Source: Acidobacteriota bacterium (GTDB taxonomy: Bacteria; Acidobacteriota; Terriglobia; Acidiferrales; UBA7541). From it: DNA of 64,000 bases. The translations under genes were made by a program, and so were the position numbers. The stretch is taken from assembly GCA_013289585.1 (NCBI GenBank), contig JABCZR010000005.1, forward strand, positions 164,269-228,268, read 5' to 3'. This document shows positions 1-8,020 of the stretch, one piece after another. Position 1 is the stretch's first letter. Every line of letters begins with the position of its first letter. The notes under the pieces are model-generated. The model saw only the letters and a program-made list of their open reading frames with translations, was not told the DNA's origin and did no database searches.

Positions 1-2
1 AC

Positions 3-311
3 GACATGGGTGACCCTGTAGGAGCCGCGACTCACGTGCGCAATGCACTGAGCAAGGATGGCACGTGGATGATCGTCGAACCGTTTGCGCACGACGAGCT
101 GAAGGACAATCTGAATCCAGTCGGCCGCGTGTACTACTCCTTCTCAACTCTGTTGTGTACGCCATGTTCGCGTTCGCAGGAAGTGGCGCTGTGCCTGGGC
201 GCGCAGTCCGGGGAGAAGCGGATTCGCGAGGTGGTCACCGCAGCCGGCTTCAGCCGTTTCCGGCGCGCTGCAGAGACACCGTTCAACATCGTCTATGAAG
301 CTCGTCCCTGA
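3..311 (+). CDS. SAM-dependent methyltransferase, C-terminal fragment
   Basis: An open frame enters from the left edge and stops at 309-311; only about 102 residues are visible. The order H-D-M-G-D-P, then a segment reading D-G-T-W-M-I-V-E-P-F, then R-V-Y-Y-S, then a Cys-containing segment, and finally an A-G-F-S-R-F-R-R strand resembles the last third of class I methyltransferases, where the acidic post-IV motif is followed by the terminal beta-hairpin. The methyl donor and acceptor sites lie outside the window, so the substrate cannot be named. An internal ATG at 6 exists but is not a plausible start because the fold would be decapitated. Confidence 0.6.
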   Translation, partial: DMGDPVGAATHVRNALSKDGTWMIVEPFAHDELKDNLNPVGRVYYSFSTLLCTPCSRSQEVALCLGAQSGEKRIREVVTAAGFSRFRRAAETPFNIVYEARP

Positions 312-439
312 GCAGCGCGTTACGCGGGTCTTGCGGCGTTCTTTGAATAGGGCGGGCACATTCGAATAGAAGAAGAAGCAGCACGAGGCACGCAGAGAGT
401 CTTTGCTCCCTGCGCGCTTTGCAGTTTGAAAGGGCAATG

Positions 440-1561
440 CTACCCGCGGGTACGGTGGAATTCGCGCATGAAAGTGGTGAGGGCTTCGACGGCTTCGAGG
501 GTGACGGCGTTGTAGAGAGAGACGCGCATACCACCGACGGAGCGGTGGCCTGGGGTGCCGACAAGGCTGGCAGCGGCGGCGTCTTTCGCAAACTGTTTTT
601 CCAGGTTTTCGTCGCCATTGGCGACGCGGAAGACGACGTTCATTTTCGAGCGCGATTCTTTCTCGACGGGGCAACGGTAGAAGCCATTACTGGATTCGAT
701 CGTATCGTAAAGGAGTGTAGCCTTGGCGTCGTTGCGTTTTTCGATGGCAGGGACGCCGCCTTCGGATTCGATCCATTCGAGGACCAGGCCGACAATGTAT
801 ACCGCGAAGGTCGGAGGCGTGTGGTAGAGAGACTTCTCCTTGATGTGCGTACGGTATTGAAGGACTGTGGGGAGATTTTTGTCGGCGCGCTCGGCGAGAT
901 CCTTTCGAATGATCACCACGGTGACACCGGAGGGGCCGAGATTTTTCTGGGCGCCAGCGAAAATCACTCCAAACTTATTCACATCAATCGAGCGCGAGGC
1001 GATGTCGGAAGACATATCGGCGACCAGCGGGACGTTGCCAGTTTCCGGCAGCGTGTTCCACTGCGTGCCTTCGATGGTGTTGTTGGTGCAGATGTGGACG
1101 TAGGAAGCGCCCGGTGAAAACTTGATTTCGTCCTTCCGAGGAACGCGGACAAATTTCACGGGTTCGGTGGAGGCGGCGATGTTATGGAGAATTCCTTTCT
1201 TTAGCTCACCGATCGCTTTCGCGGTCCACATTCCGGTATGAAGAACGTCGACAGGCTTGCCGGGCAGGCAGAGGTTCATGGGGGCCATGGTGAACTGCAT
1301 GCTGCCGCCGCCTTGAAGAAAGATCACCGCGTAATCGTCCGAAATTCCGAGGAGACTGCGGAGCTTTTGTTCGGCGGCGGCGATAATGCTTTCGAATTCG
1401 GGTGAGCGATGGCTCATTTCCATTACAGACATGCCGCTGCCGCGCCAATCGAGGAGTTCTTCGCGGATGCGCTCCAGGACGGGTAATGGAAGCGCTCCGG
1501 GGCCCGCATTAAAGTTAATCGCGCGCTTGATTGATTGTTCGGAAAGCGTGGACGAAGTCAC
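440..1561 (-). CDS. serC: phosphoserine aminotransferase
   Basis: This is a full-length 373-residue class V aminotransferase. It would convert 3-phosphohydroxypyruvate and glutamate to phosphoserine and 2-oxoglutarate (serine biosynthesis, also usable in pyridoxal phosphate synthesis). It opens with the family signature I-N-F-N-A-G-P-G-A-L-P; a Q-G-G-G-S-M-Q-F phosphate-binding segment follows near residue 83, and the pyridoxal-phosphate lysine is K206 in A-G-A-Q-K-N. The C terminus has the expected G-H-R-S-V-G-G-M-R-V-S-L-Y-N block. It stands alone on the minus strand; no serA or serB is adjacent. Confidence 0.96.
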   Translation of the reverse strand: MTSSTLSEQSIKRAINFNAGPGALPLPVLERIREELLDWRGSGMSVMEMSHRSPEFESIIAAAEQKLRSLLGISDDYAVIFLQGGGSMQFTMAPMNLCLPGKPVDVLHTGMWTAKAIGELKKGILHNIAASTEPVKFVRVPRKDEIKFSPGASYVHICTNNTIEGTQWNTLPETGNVPLVADMSSDIASRSIDVNKFGVIFAGAQKNLGPSGVTVVIIRKDLAERADKNLPTVLQYRTHIKEKSLYHTPPTFAVYIVGLVLEWIESEGGVPAIEKRNDAKATLLYDTIESSNGFYRCPVEKESRSKMNVVFRVANGDENLEKQFAKDAAAASLVGTPGHRSVGGMRVSLYNAVTLEAVEALTTFMREFHRTRG

Positions 1562-1910
1562 GACGGGAGATTCCTCTTTCTTTAAAAATTTGCAGCGGTG
1601 TAGGGACGCGATTTGCGCTGCCGTCTAAGTACTCCAGAATAACAGAATCCGCTGAGCATCCGAAAAGCGTTGGGACGCCCCGATGGAGCTGAACCTGCGA
1701 AAGGTTTCAAATAGCTAAGACGGCACGTAGCACCAAGGTGCGGAGATTTCGCACGGCGGAAACTCGTTGAGGAATTGAGCAACGTACCCTTGACTTGGTG
1801 GGGGGGGTACGCGCAAAACTACTATAGCTTCCTTCCCCGAGGGGCTTGCAAAAGCGAGACGACGCCATGGTACCCCGCGCCGGCGCGCTCGCGCGACGCA
1901 CTTGAGGAGC
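1562..1910. other. intergenic region between serC and the RiPP-like cluster
   Basis: This divergent spacer must carry the promoters of serC (leftward) and of the kinase/PqqD/radical SAM run (rightward). A TTGACT at about 1790 is followed by a run of eight or nine G and a CTATAG, but the spacing is too long for a convincing sigma-70 site. I see no gene or RNA here. Confidence 0.5.
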
Positions 1911-2699
1911 ATGTTGAACGCACCGGACGCCAATTCAGGGGGCGGTCGGCAGCAGCAATTCGAGTTGTCGATCGGCTGTGTGCCCTTCCGGCTCCAAATG
2001 ACCGACCCGCAACTTTACGACGCGGCATCGGTGCGCTACGCCGCGTTTACGGGGGCGGGAGCGCAGCCCATCCACATTGCATTGAACAATTTTTCCATCG
2101 AGGAACGCGAGCCGGCCGAATTTGCCTATGAATTTGAAGGCGCGGTGCTGCGGGATAGTTCAAGCCAAACAAATTTTGACGGCGTTGGCAACGAGTACGC
2201 GCTGGATTCGCTGCTGCGCGTTCTGCTGAGCTGGAAGCTCGCGGGCCGCAGCGGTTTTCTTTTGCACGCCGCCACGGTCATTCGCCATGGAAAGGCCTAC
2301 GTTTTCACGGGCAGATCGGGCGCAGGGAAGAGCACCATCGCCTCGCTGTCGCCGGAAGGAAGCGTGCTTACCGACGAGATATCGCTGCTGCGGCGCGAAA
2401 ACGGGGAGTGGAGAGCGTACGGGACGCCTTTCTGGGGGGAATTTCGCGCGGCAGGGTCGAATACCAGCGCGCCGGTGAAAGGGATTTTCCGGCTGGTCCA
2501 GGCGTCAGAAAATCGAGTCGCGCTTCTTCGTCCGGTCGAGATGCTTCGCGCACTCTTGCCGAACGTATTGTTTTTTTCTGCCGAGTCCGAGGCCAACCGG
2601 CGGCTTCTGGGAATTCTCGCGCAGGCTGCTGAGGAAATTTCGAGTTACGAGCTGGCGTTTCGCAAAGATCAAACGTTTTGGGAGGTTCTTCCCGAATGA
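1911..2699 (+). CDS. HprK-like P-loop kinase of a peptide-modification cluster
   Basis: About 262 residues. A Walker A motif, G-R-S-G-A-G-K-S-T, sits near residues 134-142, just after the L-L-H-A-A-T-V-I strand typical of the HPr kinase/phosphorylase-like family found beside PqqD genes. An L-T-D-E-I segment about 18 residues later could supply the acidic metal ligand. The N-terminal ~100 residues look like the usual non-catalytic domain of this group. The gene overlaps the PqqD gene by ATGA, so the two should be translated together. Start choice is uncertain: TTG 1902, ATG 1911 and TTG 1914 all sit around the GAGGAG at 1904-1909. The phosphoryl acceptor (precursor peptide or another molecule) is unknown. 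Confidence 0.75.
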   Translation: MLNAPDANSGGGRQQQFELSIGCVPFRLQMTDPQLYDAASVRYAAFTGAGAQPIHIALNNFSIEEREPAEFAYEFEGAVLRDSSSQTNFDGVGNEYALDSLLRVLLSWKLAGRSGFLLHAATVIRHGKAYVFTGRSGAGKSTIASLSPEGSVLTDEISLLRRENGEWRAYGTPFWGEFRAAGSNTSAPVKGIFRLVQASENRVALLRPVEMLRALLPNVLFFSAESEANRRLLGILAQAAEEISSYELAFRKDQTFWEVLPE

Positions 2700-2998
2700 C
2701 GAGCAAACCGTCCGCTTGCTGGCAGAAGAATCCCGCCTTGGCGTGGAGAGAAATCGACGAAGCGACAGTCATTATTTCACCGACGGACAGCGTGATGCAT
2801 GAGCTGAACGACACGGGAAGCTTTCTCTGGAAAAATATTGATGGCCAGAGGTCGGCGGCGGAGCTGGCGGAGCTGCTTGCGGAAAGTTATGAGGTGACGC
2901 CGGACGTGGCGTTGAACGACACGCAAGCGCTGCTCGAAGAGATGTCTACGCGGAAACTGGTGGTGCCGGTCTCGGCGTCCGGCGGAGAGTCACGTTGA
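2696..2998 (+). CDS. PqqD-family peptide-binding protein
   Basis: This is a 100-residue stand-alone RiPP recognition element. The core I-I-S-P-T-D-S-V-M-H-E-L-N-D-T-G followed by F-L-W-K-N-I-D-G is the PqqD winged-helix signature, and a helical C-terminal half rich in L and E follows. PqqD-type proteins hold the leader of a ribosomal peptide and present it to the modifying enzyme. Here the gene is sandwiched between the kinase (ATGA overlap at 2696-2699) and the radical SAM gene (TTGA overlap at 2995-2998), which strongly implies one translation-coupled unit. A longer reading from 2678 is possible, but the ATG at 2696 fits the overlap. Confidence 0.9.
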   Translation: MTSKPSACWQKNPALAWREIDEATVIISPTDSVMHELNDTGSFLWKNIDGQRSAAELAELLAESYEVTPDVALNDTQALLEEMSTRKLVVPVSASGGESR

Positions 2999-4203
2999 GC
3001 ACAAGCGCAGCAGCGGGCGCCACGCCCGTCATGGACCGGCTGATCTCGCGCACGGTGCTCCGGCACCAGCCGCTGAGCGTGCATTTCGATTTGACGTACC
3101 GTTGCAACGAACGCTGCGTGCACTGCTACCTGGATCACGAAGACCACGGCGAACTGACGACGGCCGAGTGCCTGGCGGTGATGAAGGAGTTGGCGAGCGC
3201 GGGGACGCTGTTTCTTACGTTCAGCGGCGGAGAGATTTTTCTTCGGCCGGACCTCTACGAGATTCTGGCGGAGGCGCGGCGCTTGCATTTCGACCTCAGC
3301 CTGAAGACCAACGCGCTACTGGTGACGGAAGAACGCGCGGCGCGGTTACGCGAATATGGTGTGCGGCGCGTACAGATCAGCGTTTACAGCGACATTCCGG
3401 AAGTGCACGATGCAATTACAAAGGTTCCCGGGTCGCTGCAGCGGACGCTGGCGGCGATTCCGCTGCTGTTGGAACAAGGGTTGCAGGTAAAGCTGGCGTG
3501 TCCGCTGATGCGGGAGAATTTGCTGGCGTACCGCGGGGTGATGGCTTTAGCGGAAAAGCTGGGCGTTCCGTACGTATTGGACCTGACAATCACGCCGATG
3601 ATGGACGGCAACGAAGCGCCGCTGGCGCATCGCATACCGGTTTCCTCGCTTCTGCCAGTGATGCAGGATCCCACGTTGCATGCGTGCAAACCGCAGCCGA
3701 CTGCTGAAGCAACCCGTGCCAGGCAGGAGTTTCCGGCGGCGATCGGGAGTGCTGTTTCGAGCGGCATCGAGAATGCGGCGTACGAAGACTTGCCGTGCAG
3801 CGCGGGCCACAACAGCTGCTACATTTCGCCCTATGGCGATGTTTTTCCCTGCGTGCAATTGCCGCAAGCGGCTGGAAACCTGCGGCGCGAACGATTCAGC
3901 GATATCTGGTATCACGCGCCACAACTCGAGCGGCTCCGCGGGATTCGCGAGAGCCAGCTTCCGGTTTGTTCGCGATGCGAAATTCGCAGCTACTGCGAGC
4001 GATGCCCGGGGCTGGCGCTGATGGAAGGCGGAGACCTGCTGGGGGCTTACGAGCGCGCGTGCGAACTAGCGGAGCAGAAAGCGCAACTGGCCGGTGTGGT
4101 TACACCCATCAGCGCGCTGCATAGAGAGCAAGCGGCATTCGCGATGCAGACAAATTCGAGGAATGAAATCGCTTCATTTGTTGCAAACTCTAGTTCAGAC
4201 TGA
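2995..4203 (+). CDS. radical SAM/SPASM peptide-modifying enzyme
   Basis: 402 residues. The radical SAM cluster motif C-N-E-R-C-V-H-C gives C37, C41 and C44, and an F-S-G-G-E motif lies near 77-80. The C-terminal SPASM domain supplies C268, C275, C286, then C325-x2-C328-x5-C334-x2-C337 and C356, enough for two auxiliary iron-sulfur clusters. SPASM enzymes next to a PqqD protein act on ribosomal peptides, often making thioether or carbon-carbon crosslinks. The start is TTG at 2995, overlapping the PqqD stop. The candidate precursor begins 11 bases after this gene ends. The exact bond formed cannot be read from sequence. Confidence 0.93.
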   Translation: MSTSAAAGATPVMDRLISRTVLRHQPLSVHFDLTYRCNERCVHCYLDHEDHGELTTAECLAVMKELASAGTLFLTFSGGEIFLRPDLYEILAEARRLHFDLSLKTNALLVTEERAARLREYGVRRVQISVYSDIPEVHDAITKVPGSLQRTLAAIPLLLEQGLQVKLACPLMRENLLAYRGVMALAEKLGVPYVLDLTITPMMDGNEAPLAHRIPVSSLLPVMQDPTLHACKPQPTAEATRARQEFPAAIGSAVSSGIENAAYEDLPCSAGHNSCYISPYGDVFPCVQLPQAAGNLRRERFSDIWYHAPQLERLRGIRESQLPVCSRCEIRSYCERCPGLALMEGGDLLGAYERACELAEQKAQLAGVVTPISALHREQAAFAMQTNSRNEIASFVANSSSD

Positions 4204-4214
4204 GGGAACACGGA

Positions 4215-4385
4215 ATGGCTGACGATCAAAAAAGCTCTCCTCAAGCGCCTGGCGGAAGCGGCGGCAAGAAGCCATATACGAAGCCGAGCGTTGTTTCTGA
4301 ACCGATATACGAGACGCTGGCGCTGGCGTGCGGCAAATTGCCGGGCCAGGGCGGAGTTTGCAACGGCGCTCCCCGACGGTCATAA
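4215..4385 (+). CDS. candidate RiPP precursor peptide (56 aa, two Cys)
   Basis: A short frame of 56 codons begins with ATG at 4215, eight bases after an AGGG ribosome-binding site, immediately downstream of the radical SAM gene. The N-terminal part is polar and Gly/Ser/Lys-rich (residues 2-19). Residues 19-37 contain K-P-Y-T-K-P, then E-P-I-Y-E-T-L-A-L, which matches the Y-x-x-P plus hydrophobic pattern often recognised by PqqD-type leader binders. The tail A-C-G-K-L-P-G-Q-G-G-V-C-N-G (C39 and C49) looks like a core peptide. The modification and cleavage sites are inferred; no homologue could be searched. It is the natural substrate candidate for the flanking PqqD, radical SAM and peptidase genes. 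Between it and the peptidase (4386-4667) I see nothing convincing. Confidence 0.72.
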   Translation: MADDQKSSPQAPGGSGGKKPYTKPSVVSEPIYETLALACGKLPGQGGVCNGAPRRS

Positions 4386-4667
4386 AAAAGTGCGGCGCGA
4401 CAGCCCGAGAGGGCCATGGCGGAGGCTAACCGGCACAGTGAAGTGCTGTACTTTTGGGCAAACCGGGACTTGTGGTCCATTGACCGTTCCCACCTGAAAC
4501 TCCACGCTTGTATTCAGAGGCGGTAACAGCTTTATATCCGAACCACTTCCTTTGTTGCTGCTGTTCGGAAAGGCCCCTACCAGGCGCATCTTGGATTCGA
4601 GATATGCGTGCAGTCGCGCGCTTGCGACTGGAAGGACCGCTTTTAGAGTTTTCGTCTTGAGGAATGG

Positions 4668-5216
4668 ATGGAGAATCGGCAGGATCAGCGGAAGAAGTCG
4701 AACCGGCTCGGCGGTGAACGCCGGGCTGATGACGCGGCGCGCATTGCGGAAGCGTTGGCGAAGCGCGGCCACGTTTCCATGCGCGTTCATGGCACGAGCA
4801 TGCTTCCGTGGGTGCGGCCGGGCAGCGTCGCCTTGATTCGGCAGACTTCGATCGAAAACGTGCGTTGCGGGGACATCGTCTTGTTCCGACGCGACACGCA
4901 CCTCTTCGTACACCGTATTGTAGAAAAGCGGGGTTCCCTGGAGACCGCTCAACTCTTTTCCAAGGGCGATGCACATCCGACATCTGACGGCCCTATGGAA
5001 CAAGGCCAATTGTTGGGCCGAGTGGTGCGAATTTACCGGGACGGAGACGGAATAGACCTCGATGCGCCGGGCCAGCTGGCTTTGGGACTGCTTATTTCGA
5101 AACTCTCATTGCACAGCCGTTATTGGTATCCGATGGCAAAATTCGTGGCCATCGTGACCCGGCCGGTGCGCCGGTTGATGCATCCACGGCGTGTTTCCAA
5201 CCTCGCGGTTCGCTGA
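4668..5216 (+). CDS. S24/S26-type serine peptidase of the RiPP-like cluster
   Basis: 182 residues. The block H-G-T-S-M-L-P-W-V-R-P-G places the nucleophile at S44. The second block G-D-I-V-L-F-R-R is followed by F-V-H-R-I-V, putting His82 where bacterial signal peptidase I has its general-base lysine; this is the archaeal/ER-type arrangement. A G-D-A-H segment near residues 98-101 matches the third conserved box. The first 35 residues are hydrophilic, so there is no N-terminal membrane anchor. By position it could remove the leader of the peptide encoded at 4215. A weak TGAGGA precedes the ATG. No transporter gene follows, so export is unexplained. Confidence 0.8.
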   Translation: MENRQDQRKKSNRLGGERRADDAARIAEALAKRGHVSMRVHGTSMLPWVRPGSVALIRQTSIENVRCGDIVLFRRDTHLFVHRIVEKRGSLETAQLFSKGDAHPTSDGPMEQGQLLGRVVRIYRDGDGIDLDAPGQLALGLLISKLSLHSRYWYPMAKFVAIVTRPVRRLMHPRRVSNLAVR

Positions 5217-5233
5217 TTCCTGCGCGGGAAGTT

Positions 5234-7765
5234 TCAGCTATTTTCCACTAAAGCAAACTCGACGCGTTTTCGCATGGGATCGATGCGTTCCGCGCGAACG
5301 CCTATGCGATCGCCGAGATGCCATTCCATGGGTTTTGGCTTCGCGCCGCGGCCACTGCGCACATCGCGGCGACCATCGTGGCTCGAAAGAGCGACCATCG
5401 CATGATCGCGTTCGCGATAGACGCAGCGAGCGCCAGCGAAATCTTCCAGCGCATTGACCGGAATTAGCCCTTCCACGAAGACTTCGAACAGTTCGACGAA
5501 GCAGCCGAATTTTTGCACGGAGATGATCAGCGCGTCGTATTCCTCGCCCAGATGCGCTTCCATAAACTGCGCGGTTTTCCAATCCAGAAGCTCGCGCTCG
5601 GCACCGGCGGCGCGTCGCTCGGCTTCGGAAGTTTCCGCGGCGATCTCTTCAAGATTTCGGTGGGAATAAAGAGTGGACTCAGAACCTCGGGGAGCGGCGG
5701 CGTATGCATTGGTCGAAGGGGCGGCATCTCTCGGATGATCGAGCGCCCATTTGAGAATGCGATGGACGATAAGGTCCGGGTAGCGGCGGATGGGTGAAGT
5801 GAAATGCGTGTATTCATCAAAACCGAGAGCGAAATGGCCGAGCGGCTCGGCGGCGTAGCGGGCTTGCTTGAGCGAACGAAGCATCAGGTAGGAGATGATG
5901 CGCTCTTCCGGTTTGCCGACGACCTTTCGAATGAGGCGCTGGTAATGCTGCGGCGTGATGCGAATTTCCGCGCCGGGAAGCGCGATCTTCATGCCGCGCT
6001 CGCGGCCGTGGCCGTAGGAATCGGGGCGGCCGGCTTTTGCAGGCGAAGGCACGCGGCCATGGCGGACGGCTACTTCGCGCTGGTGAAGATTTTCGATGCC
6101 AAGTGAGTAGCCAAAAGCGCGGGCCAGCTCTTCGAACTCCAGGACTTTGCGGGCATCTGGCTTTTCGTGGACGCGGTGGAGAGATTCGATGCCGCGCTGG
6201 AGGAGATAGCCGTCGACGGCGCGGTTGGCGGAAAGCATGAACTCCTCGATCAGCCGGTGTGCGATGTTGCGCTCGCTGCGGGTGATGCTGGTCATGCGCT
6301 GCTCGTCGTCGAACTCGATAACGCGCTCGGGGAGATCGAAATCGATCGAGCCATGCTCGTTGCGGCGCGCATTGAGAAGCAGGGCCAGTTCTTTCATGTC
6401 GCGGAAGTGCGGCGCCAGCGCCGCGTAGCGCTCGGTCATCTCGGCGTCGCCTTCGATCACTTTGTTGACGTTGGTATAGGTCATGCGCTCGGCGGAGCGG
6501 ATGACGCCGCTTGTCATGCGCGAGGATTTCATGTTGCCGGCGCGATCGAATTCCATAAGGGCGCTCATGACCAGGCGATCCTCGCGCGGTTTCAGAGAAC
6601 ACATGCCGTTCGAAAGGGATTCAGGGAGCATGGGCACAGCGCGATCGGGAAAATAGACGGAGGTGCCGCGAAGGCGCGCTTCCAGGTCGAGTACGGTGGC
6701 GGTTCGAACGTAGTGGGCGACGTCCGCGATGTGTACTTGCAGATCCCACGTGCCATCCGAGCGGTGTTCGACGTAGACGGCGTCGTCAAAGTCGCGCGCG
6801 GTTTCGCCGTCGATGGTGACGATCGGGAGATGGCGGAAATCTTCGCGATTTGCAAATTCGTTTTCGGTCACAGGGAGGGCGCGCTGCCTGGCTTCTTCCA
6901 GGACTTCGGAAGAAAAGATGTGAGGCAAGTGATGTTTGCGAATGATGATTTCGATGTCCACACCGAGATCGCCGGGACGTCCCAGGATTTCGAAGACGCG
7001 GCCGGTGGGCGCTGCGCCTCCACGCGGGTAACGAGTGAGCTCGACGTTTACGACTGCTCCGTCGAGTTCGTCGAAACGCGGGATGCGTCTTCCACGGATG
7101 CTGGTTTCATCGGAGCCGCTGAATCCCAGCTTCTTCCATAGGCCGGGAGTGAGTTCCTGGCCCCGGGGGATTTCCACTTCGTGCTGGATTCGAACGTCAT
7201 ACGGCAGGACGGTGTTTCCGTTCGGGCCATAGCGGAATAGACCGACAATGCTCGGATGCGCGCGGTCGAGGATTCGAATGATGCGTCCTTCGGCGCGCTG
7301 CGCACCAGAAATGCCGCCAGGGCGTCGCTGGATTTTGGCGAGAACATGGTCACCGTGCATGGCGTCTTCGACGGCGTCGCGAGGGATGAAGACGTCGCCG
7401 TCCAGTTGCGGCACCGGAGTATCGGGAACGACAAATCCGTAGCCGTCGTGATGAAGGACCAGGCGTCCTTTGACTTCATCAATCTGTGCGAACGCGGAGC
7501 GCGGGATTTGTTGCGCATGATCCACACGCGGCGTTTGGCCGGGTGTATCGCGATCCGGCTTGCGGCTCGGCAAGCGGTAACGCCCGCCCGGCAGTTCCTC
7601 GAGGGCATGGCGTTTCTTGAGTTTTGAGAGCATTTTGAACAGGGGGCGGGTGTCGGCCTTTTTCAAGTGGAGGCCTTGGGAGATTTCGCTTGCAGAGGCT
7701 GGTTCCCTCCTAATTTGAAGAAAACGCAATATGTTATCGGGGCTGAGATGTGAAGGACGTGGCAT
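5234..7765 (-). CDS. rnr: ribonuclease R
   Basis: 843 residues, the usual length for RNase R, a processive 3'-to-5' exoribonuclease acting on structured RNA. An N-terminal winged-helix segment (residues 1-70) is followed by cold-shock-like domains, then the RNB catalytic domain with the aspartate-rich box T-I-D-G-E-T-A-R-D-F-D-D-A-V. A C-terminal S1 domain (from about residue 750) carries F-G-C-F-V-E-L-F-E-V-F-V-E-G-L. The gene stands alone, transcribed away from the peptidase gene, and ends 17 bases from it tail to tail. Confidence 0.95.
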   Translation of the reverse strand: MPRPSHLSPDNILRFLQIRREPASASEISQGLHLKKADTRPLFKMLSKLKKRHALEELPGGRYRLPSRKPDRDTPGQTPRVDHAQQIPRSAFAQIDEVKGRLVLHHDGYGFVVPDTPVPQLDGDVFIPRDAVEDAMHGDHVLAKIQRRPGGISGAQRAEGRIIRILDRAHPSIVGLFRYGPNGNTVLPYDVRIQHEVEIPRGQELTPGLWKKLGFSGSDETSIRGRRIPRFDELDGAVVNVELTRYPRGGAAPTGRVFEILGRPGDLGVDIEIIIRKHHLPHIFSSEVLEEARQRALPVTENEFANREDFRHLPIVTIDGETARDFDDAVYVEHRSDGTWDLQVHIADVAHYVRTATVLDLEARLRGTSVYFPDRAVPMLPESLSNGMCSLKPREDRLVMSALMEFDRAGNMKSSRMTSGVIRSAERMTYTNVNKVIEGDAEMTERYAALAPHFRDMKELALLLNARRNEHGSIDFDLPERVIEFDDEQRMTSITRSERNIAHRLIEEFMLSANRAVDGYLLQRGIESLHRVHEKPDARKVLEFEELARAFGYSLGIENLHQREVAVRHGRVPSPAKAGRPDSYGHGRERGMKIALPGAEIRITPQHYQRLIRKVVGKPEERIISYLMLRSLKQARYAAEPLGHFALGFDEYTHFTSPIRRYPDLIVHRILKWALDHPRDAAPSTNAYAAAPRGSESTLYSHRNLEEIAAETSEAERRAAGAERELLDWKTAQFMEAHLGEEYDALIISVQKFGCFVELFEVFVEGLIPVNALEDFAGARCVYRERDHAMVALSSHDGRRDVRSGRGAKPKPMEWHLGDRIGVRAERIDPMRKRVEFALVENS

Positions 7766-7933
7766 AGGGTGTGGCGCCGCAGGGCCGGCGCTAATTCGAC
7801 ATCGTGATTCTAGCCATTTTTTTTGCTTCTTCCGGAACTTTTTTCAGGATTCCGGGATTATATAGACAGGCCAACACACGACCGGCTAGTCACCCTCCGT
7901 CAGACTGGCCGGCTTCCCCGCAAGGGGAAAATA

Positions 7934-7963
7934 AGGGAGGCGGGACGACCTGGCCTGCCTCCC
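7934..7963 (-). terminator. hairpin terminator of the PuuD-like gene
   Basis: The 8-bp arms AGGGAGGC and GCCTCCCT (7934-7941 and 7956-7963) enclose a 14-base loop. Read on the minus strand, they are followed by TTATTTT, as expected for the end of the transcript of the gene stopping at 8021. Confidence 0.6.
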
Positions 7964-8020
7964 TATTCATTTTTCCCTTCGATTACTTTCTCCATATGAC
8001 TTACCAGCTTTCACCCCGAA

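Noticed and set aside
1790..1830. TTGACT with CTATAG as a promoter for the RiPP-like cluster
   Set aside because: The spacer is over 20 bases, too long for sigma-70.
4416..4526. 36-codon frame considered as a second precursor peptide
   Set aside because: No ribosome-binding site, no leader pattern and aromatic/Arg content unlike the first candidate.
4380..5009. 209-codon minus-strand frame overlapping the RiPP-cluster peptidase
   Set aside because: Antisense to the S26-like gene; no motif and no ribosome-binding site.
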